Source of the DNA: JBNLBT01 sp050303435
Lineage (GTDB): Bacteria > Pseudomonadota > Gammaproteobacteria > Xanthomonadales > Marinicellaceae
NCBI GenBank assembly: GCA_050303435.1
Contig: JBNLBT010000049.1
Span: 1 to 23,271, forward strand
Direction of reading: 5' to 3'
DNA length: 23,271 nucleotides
This document shows positions 1 to 6,871 of this stretch, piece by piece. Under the pieces are notes generated by a model. It worked only from the letters and a program-made list of their open reading frames with translations. It was not told the origin of the DNA and ran no database searches. Numbering within the stretch: position 1 is the stretch's first letter; the number at the start of each line of letters is the position of its first letter. Both the position numbers and the translations under genes were made by a program.

Positions 1-1
1 G

Positions 2-244
2 CCGGAATCGCTGACACGCTGGCAACAGCGGGTGGCGCCGCTGTGTGCTGACCACCCCCGCCTGGCGGCTTTGAGCCTGCTCAACCGCTTGCGCACTGAG
101 TCCGATGTTGATGCGGCGGCCTTGCTTGAGGGCATGACGGCACTGCTGGGCGCGCCTCCGGCGGCCGCAGATTTGCGACGCCTGCAAGCTGAATGGTCGG
201 CGTTGCGCAAAAACGGTCATCTGGACAGCGCGGTGTATCAATGA
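2..244 (+). CDS. C-terminal end of an unidentified protein (partial, runs off the left edge)
   Basis: The reading frame is open from the window edge to a TGA at 242-244, giving about 80 visible residues. The fragment is rich in Ala, Leu and Arg and looks alpha-helical (for example LSLLNRLRTESDVDAAALLEGM and LRRLQAEWSALRKNGHL); it has no cysteine motif, membrane segment or recognisable domain. Its stop overlaps the ATG of the next gene as ATGA (241-244), so the two are probably one transcript with coupled translation. CRTAC1-type lipoproteins are often found beside TPR-like helical proteins, and this fragment could be the tail of one, but that is only a guess. The start lies outside the window. 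Confidence 0.6.
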   Translation, partial: PESLTRWQQRVAPLCADHPRLAALSLLNRLRTESDVDAAALLEGMTALLGAPPAAADLRRLQAEWSALRKNGHLDSAVYQ

Positions 245-1914
245 AACGGCGTTGCGTTGCGTTGCCTGGAGTGGTTTTGCTGTTCCTGGCTGGGTGTGGA
301 ACGCCACCGGGTGAAGTCGACGAGGGCGGCGGTGTACAAGCACACGATGCGGATCAGTCCACTCGTGCAGCGTGGCAATTCATCGATGGCCCGGAAGTTG
401 GCCTGGCGTTTGTGCACCGCGCCGGGTTTTCCACCGATTATTCGATCTACGAACCTTTGGGCGGCGGTGTGGCCGTGCTGGATTGCGACGGCGACGGCGA
501 TCTGGATGTGTATTTACCGCAGTACGCAAGCGGTGAGGCGGCCTCTCAATTGCTGCGCAACGACGCGCTGCGCTTCACCGATGTCACCGCCGACAGCGGC
601 CTCGGGTCGCGGTTCGGCGAAGTGTTTGCGGCGGTCGGCGATGTCAACAACGACGGCATGCCAGACCTGCTCAGTGGCGGCGAGAACCGGCTGTTCTTGT
701 GGCTGGGTCAGGGCGGGTGCCGCTTTTCAGTGGACACTTCTGTGCAGGTGCCGGCCGGCCGGCAATTTTATGTGGGCGCCAGTTTTGCGGATTTCAATGG
801 CGACGGCTGGCTGGATTTCTGGGCGGTCAATTACGTGGACGATGCAAAAACACAGGCATGCCGCCTGCCCAATGGTGTGTTGGATTACTGCCCGCCGAAA
901 GCGCACCGCTTCCTGCCAGATGGTTTGTGGCTCAACCGCGGCGACGGGCGTTTTGCAGCCCAGGACATTTCGACACTGCTGAGCGAACCGTTGCCCGGTC
1001 TGGGCGCGGTGGCCGCTGATTTTGATGGCGATGGTTGGCCGGATCTGTACGTGGCCAACGACGGCGAAAACAATGCCTTGTTGATGAATGTGAACGGTGT
1101 GCTGCAGGCGGATTCAGCGGCCCGCCGCGGCGCGGCGGTGAATCTGATGGGTGAAGCGGAGGCCAGCATGGGAGTGGCGGTGGGCGACGTCAACGGCGAT
1201 GCGCGCATGGATTTGTTCATGACCCACTTCAGCGGCGAAAGCAATACCCTGTACATCAATCAGGGCGGTCATTTCATGGATTTGACCATGCAATCCAGTC
1301 TGGTCGCCGCGGCGCGGCCCATGACCGGCTTCGGCACCGTGTTTGCGGACTTTGACGGCGATGGTTTGCTCGACATCGCGGTGGCCAATGGCGCCACCCA
1401 GATCGATCTTGAGGTTTCCGGTGCCGGGCCAGGGCAGCAACAGTTGCGCGGTGAGCCGGTGCAGTTCTGGCGCAACCAGGGCGCGCTGCGTTTTGCACAC
1501 GACAAGAACGCGTCCAACACAGCGCCCCTGCGCGTGGGGCGTGGTCTGGCGGCGGGTGATTTGGACAACGACGGCGATGTGGATCTGCTGGTGGGCAACA
1601 ACAACCAGCCGGTCAGTGTGTTGCTCAACGAATCTAACCCTTCCAACTGGCTGGGTGTGAGTCTGATGTGTCGCAATCGGCACGACGTCGGTGCCTTGCT
1701 GCGCGTGCGATTCAAGGGCGAGACTGAACAGATGTGGCAACGGCACGTGCACCGCGACGGCAGTTACGCCTCGTCATCCGATCCGCGCATCCTCATTCCT
1801 CGCGCCAACGAGATGGTGGAATGGGGTGTGCGCTGGTCGCATGCACCGGAATATCAGGTTCTGTCGCTGCCCAAATCTTCAAATCAATACATGCGGATTG
1901 ACTGTCCAAAGTGA
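241..1914 (+). CDS. CRTAC1-like FG-GAP/VCBS repeat lipoprotein with ASPIC/UnbV-type C-terminus
   Basis: A 557-residue protein predicted to be exported and lipidated. The first 19 residues form a lipoprotein signal (basic MKRR, hydrophobic stretch, lipobox LAGC with Cys19), which favours the ATG at 241 over the in-frame GTG at 193. Seven acidic calcium-binding-type loops follow at about residues 81, 134, 184, 260, 316, 370 and 440, each of the form D-x-[DN]-x-D-G-x-x-D (for example DFDGDGWPDLYVAN). These are typical of FG-GAP/VCBS blades and suggest an integrin-like beta-propeller. Residues about 483-545 (GALLRVRF, then HRDGSYASSSDPR) fit the ASPIC/UnbV domain that ends CRTAC1-family proteins. 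The role of bacterial members is mostly unknown; surface adhesion or glycan/protein binding is inferred from the fold. It overlaps the upstream gene by 4 nt. Confidence 0.88.
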   Translation: MKRRCVALPGVVLLFLAGCGTPPGEVDEGGGVQAHDADQSTRAAWQFIDGPEVGLAFVHRAGFSTDYSIYEPLGGGVAVLDCDGDGDLDVYLPQYASGEAASQLLRNDALRFTDVTADSGLGSRFGEVFAAVGDVNNDGMPDLLSGGENRLFLWLGQGGCRFSVDTSVQVPAGRQFYVGASFADFNGDGWLDFWAVNYVDDAKTQACRLPNGVLDYCPPKAHRFLPDGLWLNRGDGRFAAQDISTLLSEPLPGLGAVAADFDGDGWPDLYVANDGENNALLMNVNGVLQADSAARRGAAVNLMGEAEASMGVAVGDVNGDARMDLFMTHFSGESNTLYINQGGHFMDLTMQSSLVAAARPMTGFGTVFADFDGDGLLDIAVANGATQIDLEVSGAGPGQQQLRGEPVQFWRNQGALRFAHDKNASNTAPLRVGRGLAAGDLDNDGDVDLLVGNNNQPVSVLLNESNPSNWLGVSLMCRNRHDVGALLRVRFKGETEQMWQRHVHRDGSYASSSDPRILIPRANEMVEWGVRWSHAPEYQVLSLPKSSNQYMRIDCPK

Positions 1915-1983
1915 TCAGACCGCAGCGTACATGTGTCTATGTTAAGCTGTTGTGTGACACTGGACTGACTTTCCCGATTGACC

Positions 1984-2059
1984 GCCCCATTGCTCAATGA
2001 ATGAATTGGGGGCTTGATGTGTGTTCATGGGCGGCCATGTTTGACACAGGCCACCCATG
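1984..2059. terminator. Inverted repeats between convergent genes, possible transcription end
   Basis: Between the plus-strand lipoprotein gene (ends 1914) and the minus-strand peptide gene (ends 2080) there is a near-perfect inverted repeat, CATGGGCGGCC at 2026-2036 against GGCCACCCATG at 2049-2059 (10 of 11 positions, 12-nt loop). A weaker one lies at 1984-1991 and 2004-2013 (GCCCCATT / AATTGGGGGC). Neither is followed by a clear T-run on either strand, so intrinsic termination is uncertain. The position between two gene ends makes a bidirectional end-of-transcript hairpin the simplest reading. Confidence 0.35.
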
Positions 2060-2079
2060 AGTTGTTGAATGGGTGTGGA

Positions 2080-2358
2080 TTATAGACAAACGCACACGTG
2101 TGAGTCGCCATTGCCGTCACTGCAATAGCCATTGAAGCCGCATGACCAGTTGTTGTTCGGATTGCACGGCGCGTTGGGCACGCACACCAGTCGTGACCTG
2201 GTTGTGCCGTCCGACAACGATTGCCAAAGCAAACCCGGGGTTGCCGCCGCTGCAGCCATTTCGGCATTGACAGGGAGGCTCACTCCGGTGGCGTGTTCAG
2301 CCGCCGTTGCAGCGCCGATGAGCGTTAACAATATTAACAACAGTGCAAATTTTTTCAT
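2080..2358 (-). CDS. Small secreted cysteine-rich protein, paralogue 1
   Basis: A 92-residue protein of unknown function. Residues 1-20 are a classic signal peptide (MKK, then a Leu/Ile-rich core, then ATAA), with cleavage probably after Ala19 or Ala20. A low-complexity Ala-rich segment contains ATPGLLWQSLSD (about 39-50). The C-terminus carries six cysteines at 59, 65, 73, 79, 89 and 91, in the pattern C-x5-C-x7-C-x5-C-x9-C-x-C and ending CVCL. The core CGFNGYC is nearly identical to CGWDGYC in the neighbour encoded at 2498-2770. Export plus an even cysteine number suggests three disulfides, with a defensin-, knottin- or EGF-like fold possible but unproven. The start is supported by GAGGTG a few bases before the ATG. 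No modifying enzyme, immunity gene or dedicated transporter is visible nearby. Confidence 0.78.
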   Translation of the reverse strand: MKKFALLLILLTLIGAATAAEHATGVSLPVNAEMAAAAATPGLLWQSLSDGTTRSRLVCVPNAPCNPNNNWSCGFNGYCSDGNGDSHVCVCL

Positions 2359-2420
2359 GGTTCACCTCTTCATGTGTATGTGGTTGTGGTAAAGAAGTCG
2401 TCTTTTTCCTTGAGTTTATG

Positions 2421-2452
2421 TGTAAAAACAGAGTGCGTCCAACAGCACGCAC
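2421..2452 (-). terminator. Rho-independent terminator after cysteine-rich paralogue 2
   Basis: Read on the minus strand, a 6-bp perfect stem (GTGCGT / ACGCAC at 2447-2452 and 2433-2438, 8-nt loop) is followed by TCTGTTTTT (2432-2424). It lies about 45 nt after the stop of the gene at 2498-2770 and before the paralogue starting at 2358, so the two genes may not be fully co-transcribed. Confidence 0.55.
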
Positions 2453-2497
2453 AGGGGCGTGACTGTGAGGCCTTGGGTGGCGCAGTACTGACAGGCG

Positions 2498-2770
2498 TCA
2501 AAAGCAGAAACAGCGTCTGAACACCCGGTCGCAGTACCCGTCCCAGCCGCATTCGCTGTCGCTCGTGCAACTGCGGCGCGCGTCGCAATTTGGAATCGGT
2601 GCTGGAATTCGGGCGTAGTCGTCGCTCAGAGCCAGCAGCCACTCGGCGGTTTGCGGTGTGGCCATCAGTGATGAAAGCTCGGTGGATTGATCCAAAGGGG
2701 TGGGGAATGTGCTGGCAGAAACGCTGTGCGTACACAGCATCAGCACCAATAAGGCGATGAAATTTTTCAT
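2498..2770 (-). CDS. Small secreted cysteine-rich protein, paralogue 2
   Basis: A 90-residue protein of unknown function and the sister of the one at 2080-2358. The ATG at 2770 is chosen over an in-frame ATG at 2800 because an AAGAGAG ribosome-binding sequence lies about 8 nt upstream of it and the product then opens with a standard signal peptide (MKNFIALLVLMLCTHSVSA, cleavage probably after Ala19). A middle segment ATPQTAEWLLALSD (about 37-50) resembles ATPGLLWQSLSD in the sister. The mature C-terminus has six cysteines at 62, 68, 74, 80, 87 and 89, in the pattern C-x5-C-x5-C-x5-C-x6-C-x-C and ending CFCF. The segment SDSECGWDGYCDR recalls short disulfide modules of the EB/EGF-like type, but similarity this short cannot assign a fold. 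Confidence 0.75.
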   Translation of the reverse strand: MKNFIALLVLMLCTHSVSASTFPTPLDQSTELSSLMATPQTAEWLLALSDDYARIPAPIPNCDARRSCTSDSECGWDGYCDRVFRRCFCF

Positions 2771-2838
2771 GATTGTGACTCTCTTTCGTGTTGTGCGCAT
2801 TCATTGTGGACATTCCGGGCAGCCAAAACCGTGACGCG

Positions 2839-2868
2839 ATTCAAAAAATCAAGGGTGGAGTCAGTCAA
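2839..2868 (-). promoter_or_regulatory. Candidate sigma70 promoter for the cysteine-rich peptide genes
   Basis: On the minus strand a -35-like TTGACT (2868-2863) is followed, after an 18-nt spacer, by a -10-like TTGAAT (2844-2839). Transcription would start near 2832, leaving a leader of about 60 nt before the ATG at 2770. The match is moderate (5 of 6 and 4 of 6) and the assignment is by pattern only. Confidence 0.35.
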
Positions 2869-3016
2869 GTCGCGCGGTGTGGGCATTTGAACCCGCTGCA
2901 AAGCCAGATTCCGTGTGCATTGGCGGATCCATGAGGCGATGCATACTGTGCGCGTTTCGTTGGCCTTGTTGGGTCTGGATTTTTGATCTTTGTGTCTGTA
3001 ATCGCGCTCGGCAGGA

Positions 3017-3025
3017 TGTTAGAAT
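3017..3025 (+). promoter_or_regulatory. Candidate extended -10 promoter
   Basis: TGTTAGAAT fits the extended -10 form TGnTAnAAT; the corresponding -35 position (TGTAAT) is poor, which extended -10 promoters tolerate. Transcription would begin near 3032, just at the start of the inverted-repeat-rich stretch. Pattern evidence only. Confidence 0.35.
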
Positions 3026-3031
3026 AGGCCG

Positions 3032-3260
3032 GGCAATGTCCCGACTCGCATTGGATGGCTTGTAAGAAAATCCAATCTGCAGGACGGCATGCAATGCGAC
3101 AGGTTGCCGGAATGTTTCGTCCATCCTGAAGCAGTTCACCCTGGCCGATCTTCAGGGGCGGTCTTGCGACACTGAGCCGTTCCAATGCAATTGGACGGAT
3201 GTTGCACGACCTCACTTGAACTCAAAGGCTAATGGTGGCGAGTCCAAGGGCCACACCGTC
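3032..3260 (+). ncRNA. Candidate structured RNA or long leader upstream of the thioredoxin-like gene and leuS
   Basis: Several perfect inverted repeats are packed here: ATTGGAT/ATCCAAT (3050-3056, 3070-3076), TCGCATTG/CAATGCGA (3046-3053, 3092-3099), CCTGAAG/CTTCAGG (3125-3131, 3150-3156), TCCAAT/ATTGGA (3181-3186, 3190-3195) and GTGGC/GCCAC (3235-3239, 3250-3254). The first two share bases and cannot form together, which would allow two alternative folds. No known RNA family signature was recognised (not 6S, tmRNA, RNase P or SRP RNA). It may be a small RNA, an untranslated leader, or chance structure. Confidence 0.25.
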
Positions 3261-3379
3261 GATCAGAACACGGCACTGCGGTGTCTGTTTTCTGTTCGAA
3301 GTGGTTTTGTTTGATGACATGCATAAGTCAGTAAAAACAATCACTTGTGCATTTTGATGGTTCGACCAATCGAGTGGGC

Positions 3380-3904
3380 ATGAATAATCAGCACACATCG
3401 CGCATTCTGAGCAATCAATGGTTGTCGTTGCTGCTGCAGGCGGCTGCGTTTGTGGCGCTGCTTTGGGGCATTGCCTGGTGGCAACAACGCGGCAGTCTGG
3501 CGGATGGGAATGCGCTCGCGCCGGATTTCACATTGACGGATCTGCGCGGTGAGACGTTCGCATTGTCGCAACAGCGCGGTCGCCGGGTTTTGTTGTATTT
3601 TTTTGCCCCGTGGTGTCGCGTGTGCCGCCTCAGTGCGGACAATCTGAATGCCCTGAGAGCCGACCGGGACGCCGCTGAATGGCGCATTGTGACGGTTGGA
3701 CTGGACTGGCCGGATCGCCAGTCGCTGGAGGAATTCAAGGCATCGCTGGATTTGCAGGTGCCGGTGCTGATGGGCACCGAAGCGGTGCAAGAGGAATACC
3801 GCATTAAAGCGTATCCGACCTACTACGTAATTGATGCTGAAGGTCGGGTGGAATCGATGTCGATGGGCTACAGCACCGAACTGGGGCTGCGATTCAGAAC
3901 TTAA
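3380..3904 (+). CDS. Membrane-anchored thioredoxin-like (TlpA/ResA-type) thiol-disulfide protein
   Basis: A 174-residue redoxin. One hydrophobic segment (about residues 13-34) anchors an N-in, periplasm-facing domain. The thioredoxin fold begins near APDFTLTDLRGE (48-58), carries the active site APWCRVC with Cys79 and Cys82, and has the cis-proline region KAYPTYYV (Pro146). These features indicate a periplasmic disulfide reductase or oxidase of the TlpA/ResA group, perhaps for cytochrome c maturation or protection of exported thiols; the partner is not evident. The ATG at 3380 is preferred over a GTG at 3347 because it places the hydrophobic segment close to the N-terminus and has GAGTGG just upstream. 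The last residues of the domain are short (ends GLRFRT). leuS starts 28 nt downstream, so co-transcription is likely. Confidence 0.85.
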   Translation: MNNQHTSRILSNQWLSLLLQAAAFVALLWGIAWWQQRGSLADGNALAPDFTLTDLRGETFALSQQRGRRVLLYFFAPWCRVCRLSADNLNALRADRDAAEWRIVTVGLDWPDRQSLEEFKASLDLQVPVLMGTEAVQEEYRIKAYPTYYVIDAEGRVESMSMGYSTELGLRFRT

Positions 3905-3932
3905 AAGACAAGCAGATAACTTTAGAAAACCA

Positions 3933-6392
3933 ATGACAAAAACATATGAACCTCAGGCGGTCGAGGCGGCGGCACAGAAACTGTGGCACGCGGACAAGAC
4001 CTTTGAAGTGCAACAAGATGCGGGCAAGGAAAAGTTTTATTGTCTGAGCATGTTTCCATACCCCAGTGGGCAGCTGCACATGGGTCACGTGCGCAATTAC
4101 ACCCTGAGTGAAATCGTTGCGCGTTTTGAAACCATGCGGGGCAAGAATGTGTTGCACCCGATCGGTTACGATGCCTTTGGTTTGCCGGCAGAGAACGCGG
4201 CGATCAAGAACAAAACCGCGCCGGCCACCTGGACGCGCGCCAACATGGCCGACATGACGGCGCAATTCAAACGCCTGGGATTCGCCTACGACTGGTCGCG
4301 CAAACTGGCCACCTGCGATCCGGATTACTACCGCTGGGAGCAGTGGATGTTTGTGCGTCTGTTTGAAAAAGGGCTGGTGTATCGCAAAGACGCGGTGGTC
4401 AACTGGGATCCGGTGGATCAGACGGTGCTGGCCAATGAACAGGTGATTGATGGTAAAGGCTGGCGCTCCGGCGCCGTGGTGGAACGCAAGACCATTCCGC
4501 AGTGGTTTCTGAAGATCACCGATTACGCCGATGAGTTGTTGCAGGAACTGGACCGGATGCCAGGCTGGCCGGACCCGGTGAAAACCATGCAAAGAAACTG
4601 GATCGGCAAGTCCAAGGGCATTGAAATCACCTTCGAAGCGACTGGATTTGGGCCATTGCCGGTGTTCACCACACGGCCGGACACATTGTTCGGCGTGAGT
4701 TATCTGGCGGTGGCGCCAGAACATCCGCTGGCGCTTCAGGCGGCGCATGAAAACCCGGAACTGCAGCCGTTTCTGGCGCAGTGCAATAAAGAACAAAGCA
4801 ACGAAGCAGCGATGGCCACGATGGAGAAAAAAGGCGTCTATTCGGGCTTCGATGCGGTGCACCCTCTGAGTGGTGAAACGGTGCCGGTGTGGATCGCCAA
4901 TTTTGTGCTGATGACCTATGGCACCGGCGCGGTGATGGCGGTGCCGGGGCACGACCAGCGCGACTGGGAATTTGCGCAAAAATACGCACTGCCGATTCGC
5001 CAGGTGATTGCAGCCGAAGGGCCAGGCGATGTGGACCTGAGTCAATCGGCTTTTGTAGAAAAAGGGCGCTTGATCAACAGCGGCACGTACGACGGCCTCG
5101 GCTTTCAACAGGCCTTCGAGCGCATTGCACAGGCTTTGACAGATCGCAGTGCAGGCGAGGTCAAAACCCAGTTCCGCTTGCGCGACTGGGGCGTGTCCAG
5201 GCAGCGCTACTGGGGCTGTCCCATTCCCATGATTTATTGTCCGGACTGTGGCGTGGTGCCGGTGCCGGAAGCGCAGTTGCCGGTGATTTTGCCGGAAGAC
5301 GTGGAATTCGATGAAACCGGTGGTTCACCGATCAAGAAAATGGACGCGTTCAAAAAAGTCGATTGCCCGCAATGCGGCGGGCCTGCAGAGCGCGAAACCG
5401 ACACCTTTGACACGTTCATGGAATCGTCCTGGTATTACGCGCGTTACACCTGTCCGGATTACACCGAAGGCATGCTCAGCGACGCCGCCGATTACTGGCT
5501 GCCGGTGGATTTGTACATCGGCGGCATTGAACACGCCATTTTGCATTTGCTCTACGCGCGTTTTTACCACAAGGTCATGCGCGATGAAGGCCTGGTCAAA
5601 TCCGACGAACCGTTCACGCAATTGATCACCCAGGGCATGGTCCTCAAAGACGGCGCAAAAATGTCCAAATCGCTGGGCAACACGGTCGATCCACAGGCCA
5701 TGATTGATCGCTACGGTGCCGACACCGTGCGTCTGTTTTCGATGTTTGCCGCGCCACCTGAGCAATCGCTGGAGTGGTCCGACGAAGGCATCGAAGGCGC
5801 ACACCGCTACCTCAACCGGGTGTGGAATCAGATCCAGCAATTCATTGCCGATCATGGCACCGCAGCGCGCGCACTCCCTGGCGGGCTGGACGAGGCACAG
5901 ACTGAAATCAACCGCAAAATTCACCAGACCATTGAAAAGGTCACGCACGACATCGGTGAGCGGCGCATATTCAACACCGCCATCGCTGCGATGATGGAAT
6001 TGACCAATGCTCTGAGCCGTTTTGAAGACGACAGCGCTGCGGGCCTGGCGTTGAGGCAACAGGGCTGGCAAACACTGTTGCTGTTGCTCAATCCGATGGC
6101 ACCACACATCGCCCAGCAATTGTGGCAGGACCTCGGCCGCGATGGCCTGATCACCCGTGAAACCTGGCCGGTGGCCGATCCATCGGCGTTGGTTGTTGAT
6201 GCAGTGGAAATGGTGGTGCAGGTCAATGGCAAAGTGCGTGGCAAGCTGACCGCTGCAGTGGACACACAACAACAGGAACTGCAGGAGGCCGCGTTGGCGC
6301 TGGAAAATGTGCAGCGATTCATTGATGGCAAGACGGTGCGCAAGGTGATTGTGGTGCCGCAAAAGCTGATCAGCATCGTGGTGGCCTCATGA
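3933..6392 (+). CDS. leuS: Leucyl-tRNA synthetase
   Basis: A class I aminoacyl-tRNA synthetase of 819 residues that charges tRNA-Leu in the cytoplasm. The catalytic HIGH-type motif is HMGH at residues 49-52 within YPSGQLHMGHVRNYT, and the KMSKS motif is at 576-580. The CP1 editing domain lies between them (TTRPDTLFGVSYLAVAPEHP and the MAVPGHDQRDWEFA region). Two CxxC pairs (about 436, CPDCG; about 478, CPQCG) form the zinc-ribbon insertion. The C-terminus VVQVNGKVRGKL...VRKVIVVPQKLISIVV is the usual tRNA-binding end. It is somewhat shorter than the 860-residue E. coli enzyme. The ATG at 3933 gives the normal N-terminus (MTKTYEPQAVEAAAQKLW). Its end overlaps lptE by 4 nt (ATGA at 6389-6392). 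Confidence 0.98.
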   Translation: MTKTYEPQAVEAAAQKLWHADKTFEVQQDAGKEKFYCLSMFPYPSGQLHMGHVRNYTLSEIVARFETMRGKNVLHPIGYDAFGLPAENAAIKNKTAPATWTRANMADMTAQFKRLGFAYDWSRKLATCDPDYYRWEQWMFVRLFEKGLVYRKDAVVNWDPVDQTVLANEQVIDGKGWRSGAVVERKTIPQWFLKITDYADELLQELDRMPGWPDPVKTMQRNWIGKSKGIEITFEATGFGPLPVFTTRPDTLFGVSYLAVAPEHPLALQAAHENPELQPFLAQCNKEQSNEAAMATMEKKGVYSGFDAVHPLSGETVPVWIANFVLMTYGTGAVMAVPGHDQRDWEFAQKYALPIRQVIAAEGPGDVDLSQSAFVEKGRLINSGTYDGLGFQQAFERIAQALTDRSAGEVKTQFRLRDWGVSRQRYWGCPIPMIYCPDCGVVPVPEAQLPVILPEDVEFDETGGSPIKKMDAFKKVDCPQCGGPAERETDTFDTFMESSWYYARYTCPDYTEGMLSDAADYWLPVDLYIGGIEHAILHLLYARFYHKVMRDEGLVKSDEPFTQLITQGMVLKDGAKMSKSLGNTVDPQAMIDRYGADTVRLFSMFAAPPEQSLEWSDEGIEGAHRYLNRVWNQIQQFIADHGTAARALPGGLDEAQTEINRKIHQTIEKVTHDIGERRIFNTAIAAMMELTNALSRFEDDSAAGLALRQQGWQTLLLLLNPMAPHIAQQLWQDLGRDGLITRETWPVADPSALVVDAVEMVVQVNGKVRGKLTAAVDTQQQELQEAALALENVQRFIDGKTVRKVIVVPQKLISIVVAS

Positions 6393-6871
6393 AGCGCGTC
6401 GCGGTTGTTGGGCTGCTGCTGTGTCTGGCCGCTTGTGGCTATCAGTTGCGCCAGGCACAGAGTCTGGACGCGGTTTTTGCCCACACGCGCTTGCAACTGG
6501 ACAACGCCTCGCCGCTGTACCGCCCTCTGATCAGTGAATTGAGTCACAACGGCGTGGTGCTGGTGGATTCACTGGCACAGGCTGAGGTGGTCATTGACAT
6601 CGATCAGGCGCAGATAGAAAAACAGGTGCAGTCGATCGGCACCAACAATCGGGTGCAGGAATACCGTCTGGATTACACCGTGGTGTTTTCAGTGCGTGAA
6701 GGGGATCGCATTCGTGTGCCAAAACGCACGCTGAATCTGTCCCGCGATTACGCCTTTGACATCACCCAGATCACCGGCTCGCAACAGGAAGAAACCCTGC
6801 TTAGAGAACAATTGCACGCCGACATGGCGCGCATGATCACGCGCATCATTGGCCAGTCTTCGCGTCAATGA
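6389..6871 (+). CDS. lptE: LPS-assembly lipoprotein LptE
   Basis: A 160-residue outer-membrane lipoprotein. Residues 1-16 are a lipoprotein signal with lipobox LAAC (Cys16), followed by GYQLRQAQSL, the characteristic LptE start after lipidation. LptE plugs the LptD barrel and helps insert lipopolysaccharide into the outer leaflet. The length matches the family. Position between leuS and holA is the standard gammaproteobacterial order (leuS-lptE-holA). It overlaps both neighbours by 4 nt (ATGA at 6389 and 6868), indicating translational coupling. Confidence 0.93.
   Translation: MKRVAVVGLLLCLAACGYQLRQAQSLDAVFAHTRLQLDNASPLYRPLISELSHNGVVLVDSLAQAEVVIDIDQAQIEKQVQSIGTNNRVQEYRLDYTVVFSVREGDRIRVPKRTLNLSRDYAFDITQITGSQQEETLLREQLHADMARMITRIIGQSSRQ

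Larger units (their letters stand above)
2771..3379. other. Gene-free region of about 600 bp with inverted repeats
   Basis: No convincing protein-coding gene was found here. Short open frames on both strands lack ribosome-binding sites, signal peptides and recognisable composition. The left part holds the candidate promoter of the minus-strand peptide gene. From about 3017 to 3260 there is an extended -10 sequence on the plus strand followed by several perfect inverted repeats, described separately. The right part (3300-3379) is relatively AT-rich and should contain the promoter of the thioredoxin-like gene and leuS, but no clear -35/-10 pair stands out. Confidence 0.6.

Noticed and set aside
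2080..2770. Toxin-antitoxin or bacteriocin-immunity pair
   Set aside because: Both products are exported paralogues of each other, and no immunity, maturation or transport gene is adjacent, so a pair with opposing roles is not supported.
2877..3065. Short plus-strand frame with several cysteines (62 codons), considered as a third cysteine-rich peptide
   Set aside because: It has no signal peptide, no ribosome-binding site and none of the C-x5-C-G-x-x-G-Y-C core; its cysteines and tryptophans are scattered.
2865..3215. Minus-strand frame of 116 codons in the gene-free region
   Set aside because: Composition and lack of a ribosome-binding site, signal peptide or recognisable motif indicate chance; it covers the inverted-repeat stretch instead.
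3032..3260. 6S RNA, tmRNA, SRP RNA, RNase P RNA or a T-box leader for leuS
   Set aside because: None of the conserved sequence signatures of these RNAs could be found, and T-box control is not expected in gammaproteobacteria.
3894..5108. 404-codon open frame on the minus strand inside leuS
   Set aside because: It is fully antisense to a clear leucyl-tRNA synthetase, is rich in His and Arg as expected for a mirror frame, and has no domain or ribosome-binding site. The same reasoning removes the other long antisense frames (1114-1752, 5325-6362, 6865-7536, 10611-11546, 15799-16431).
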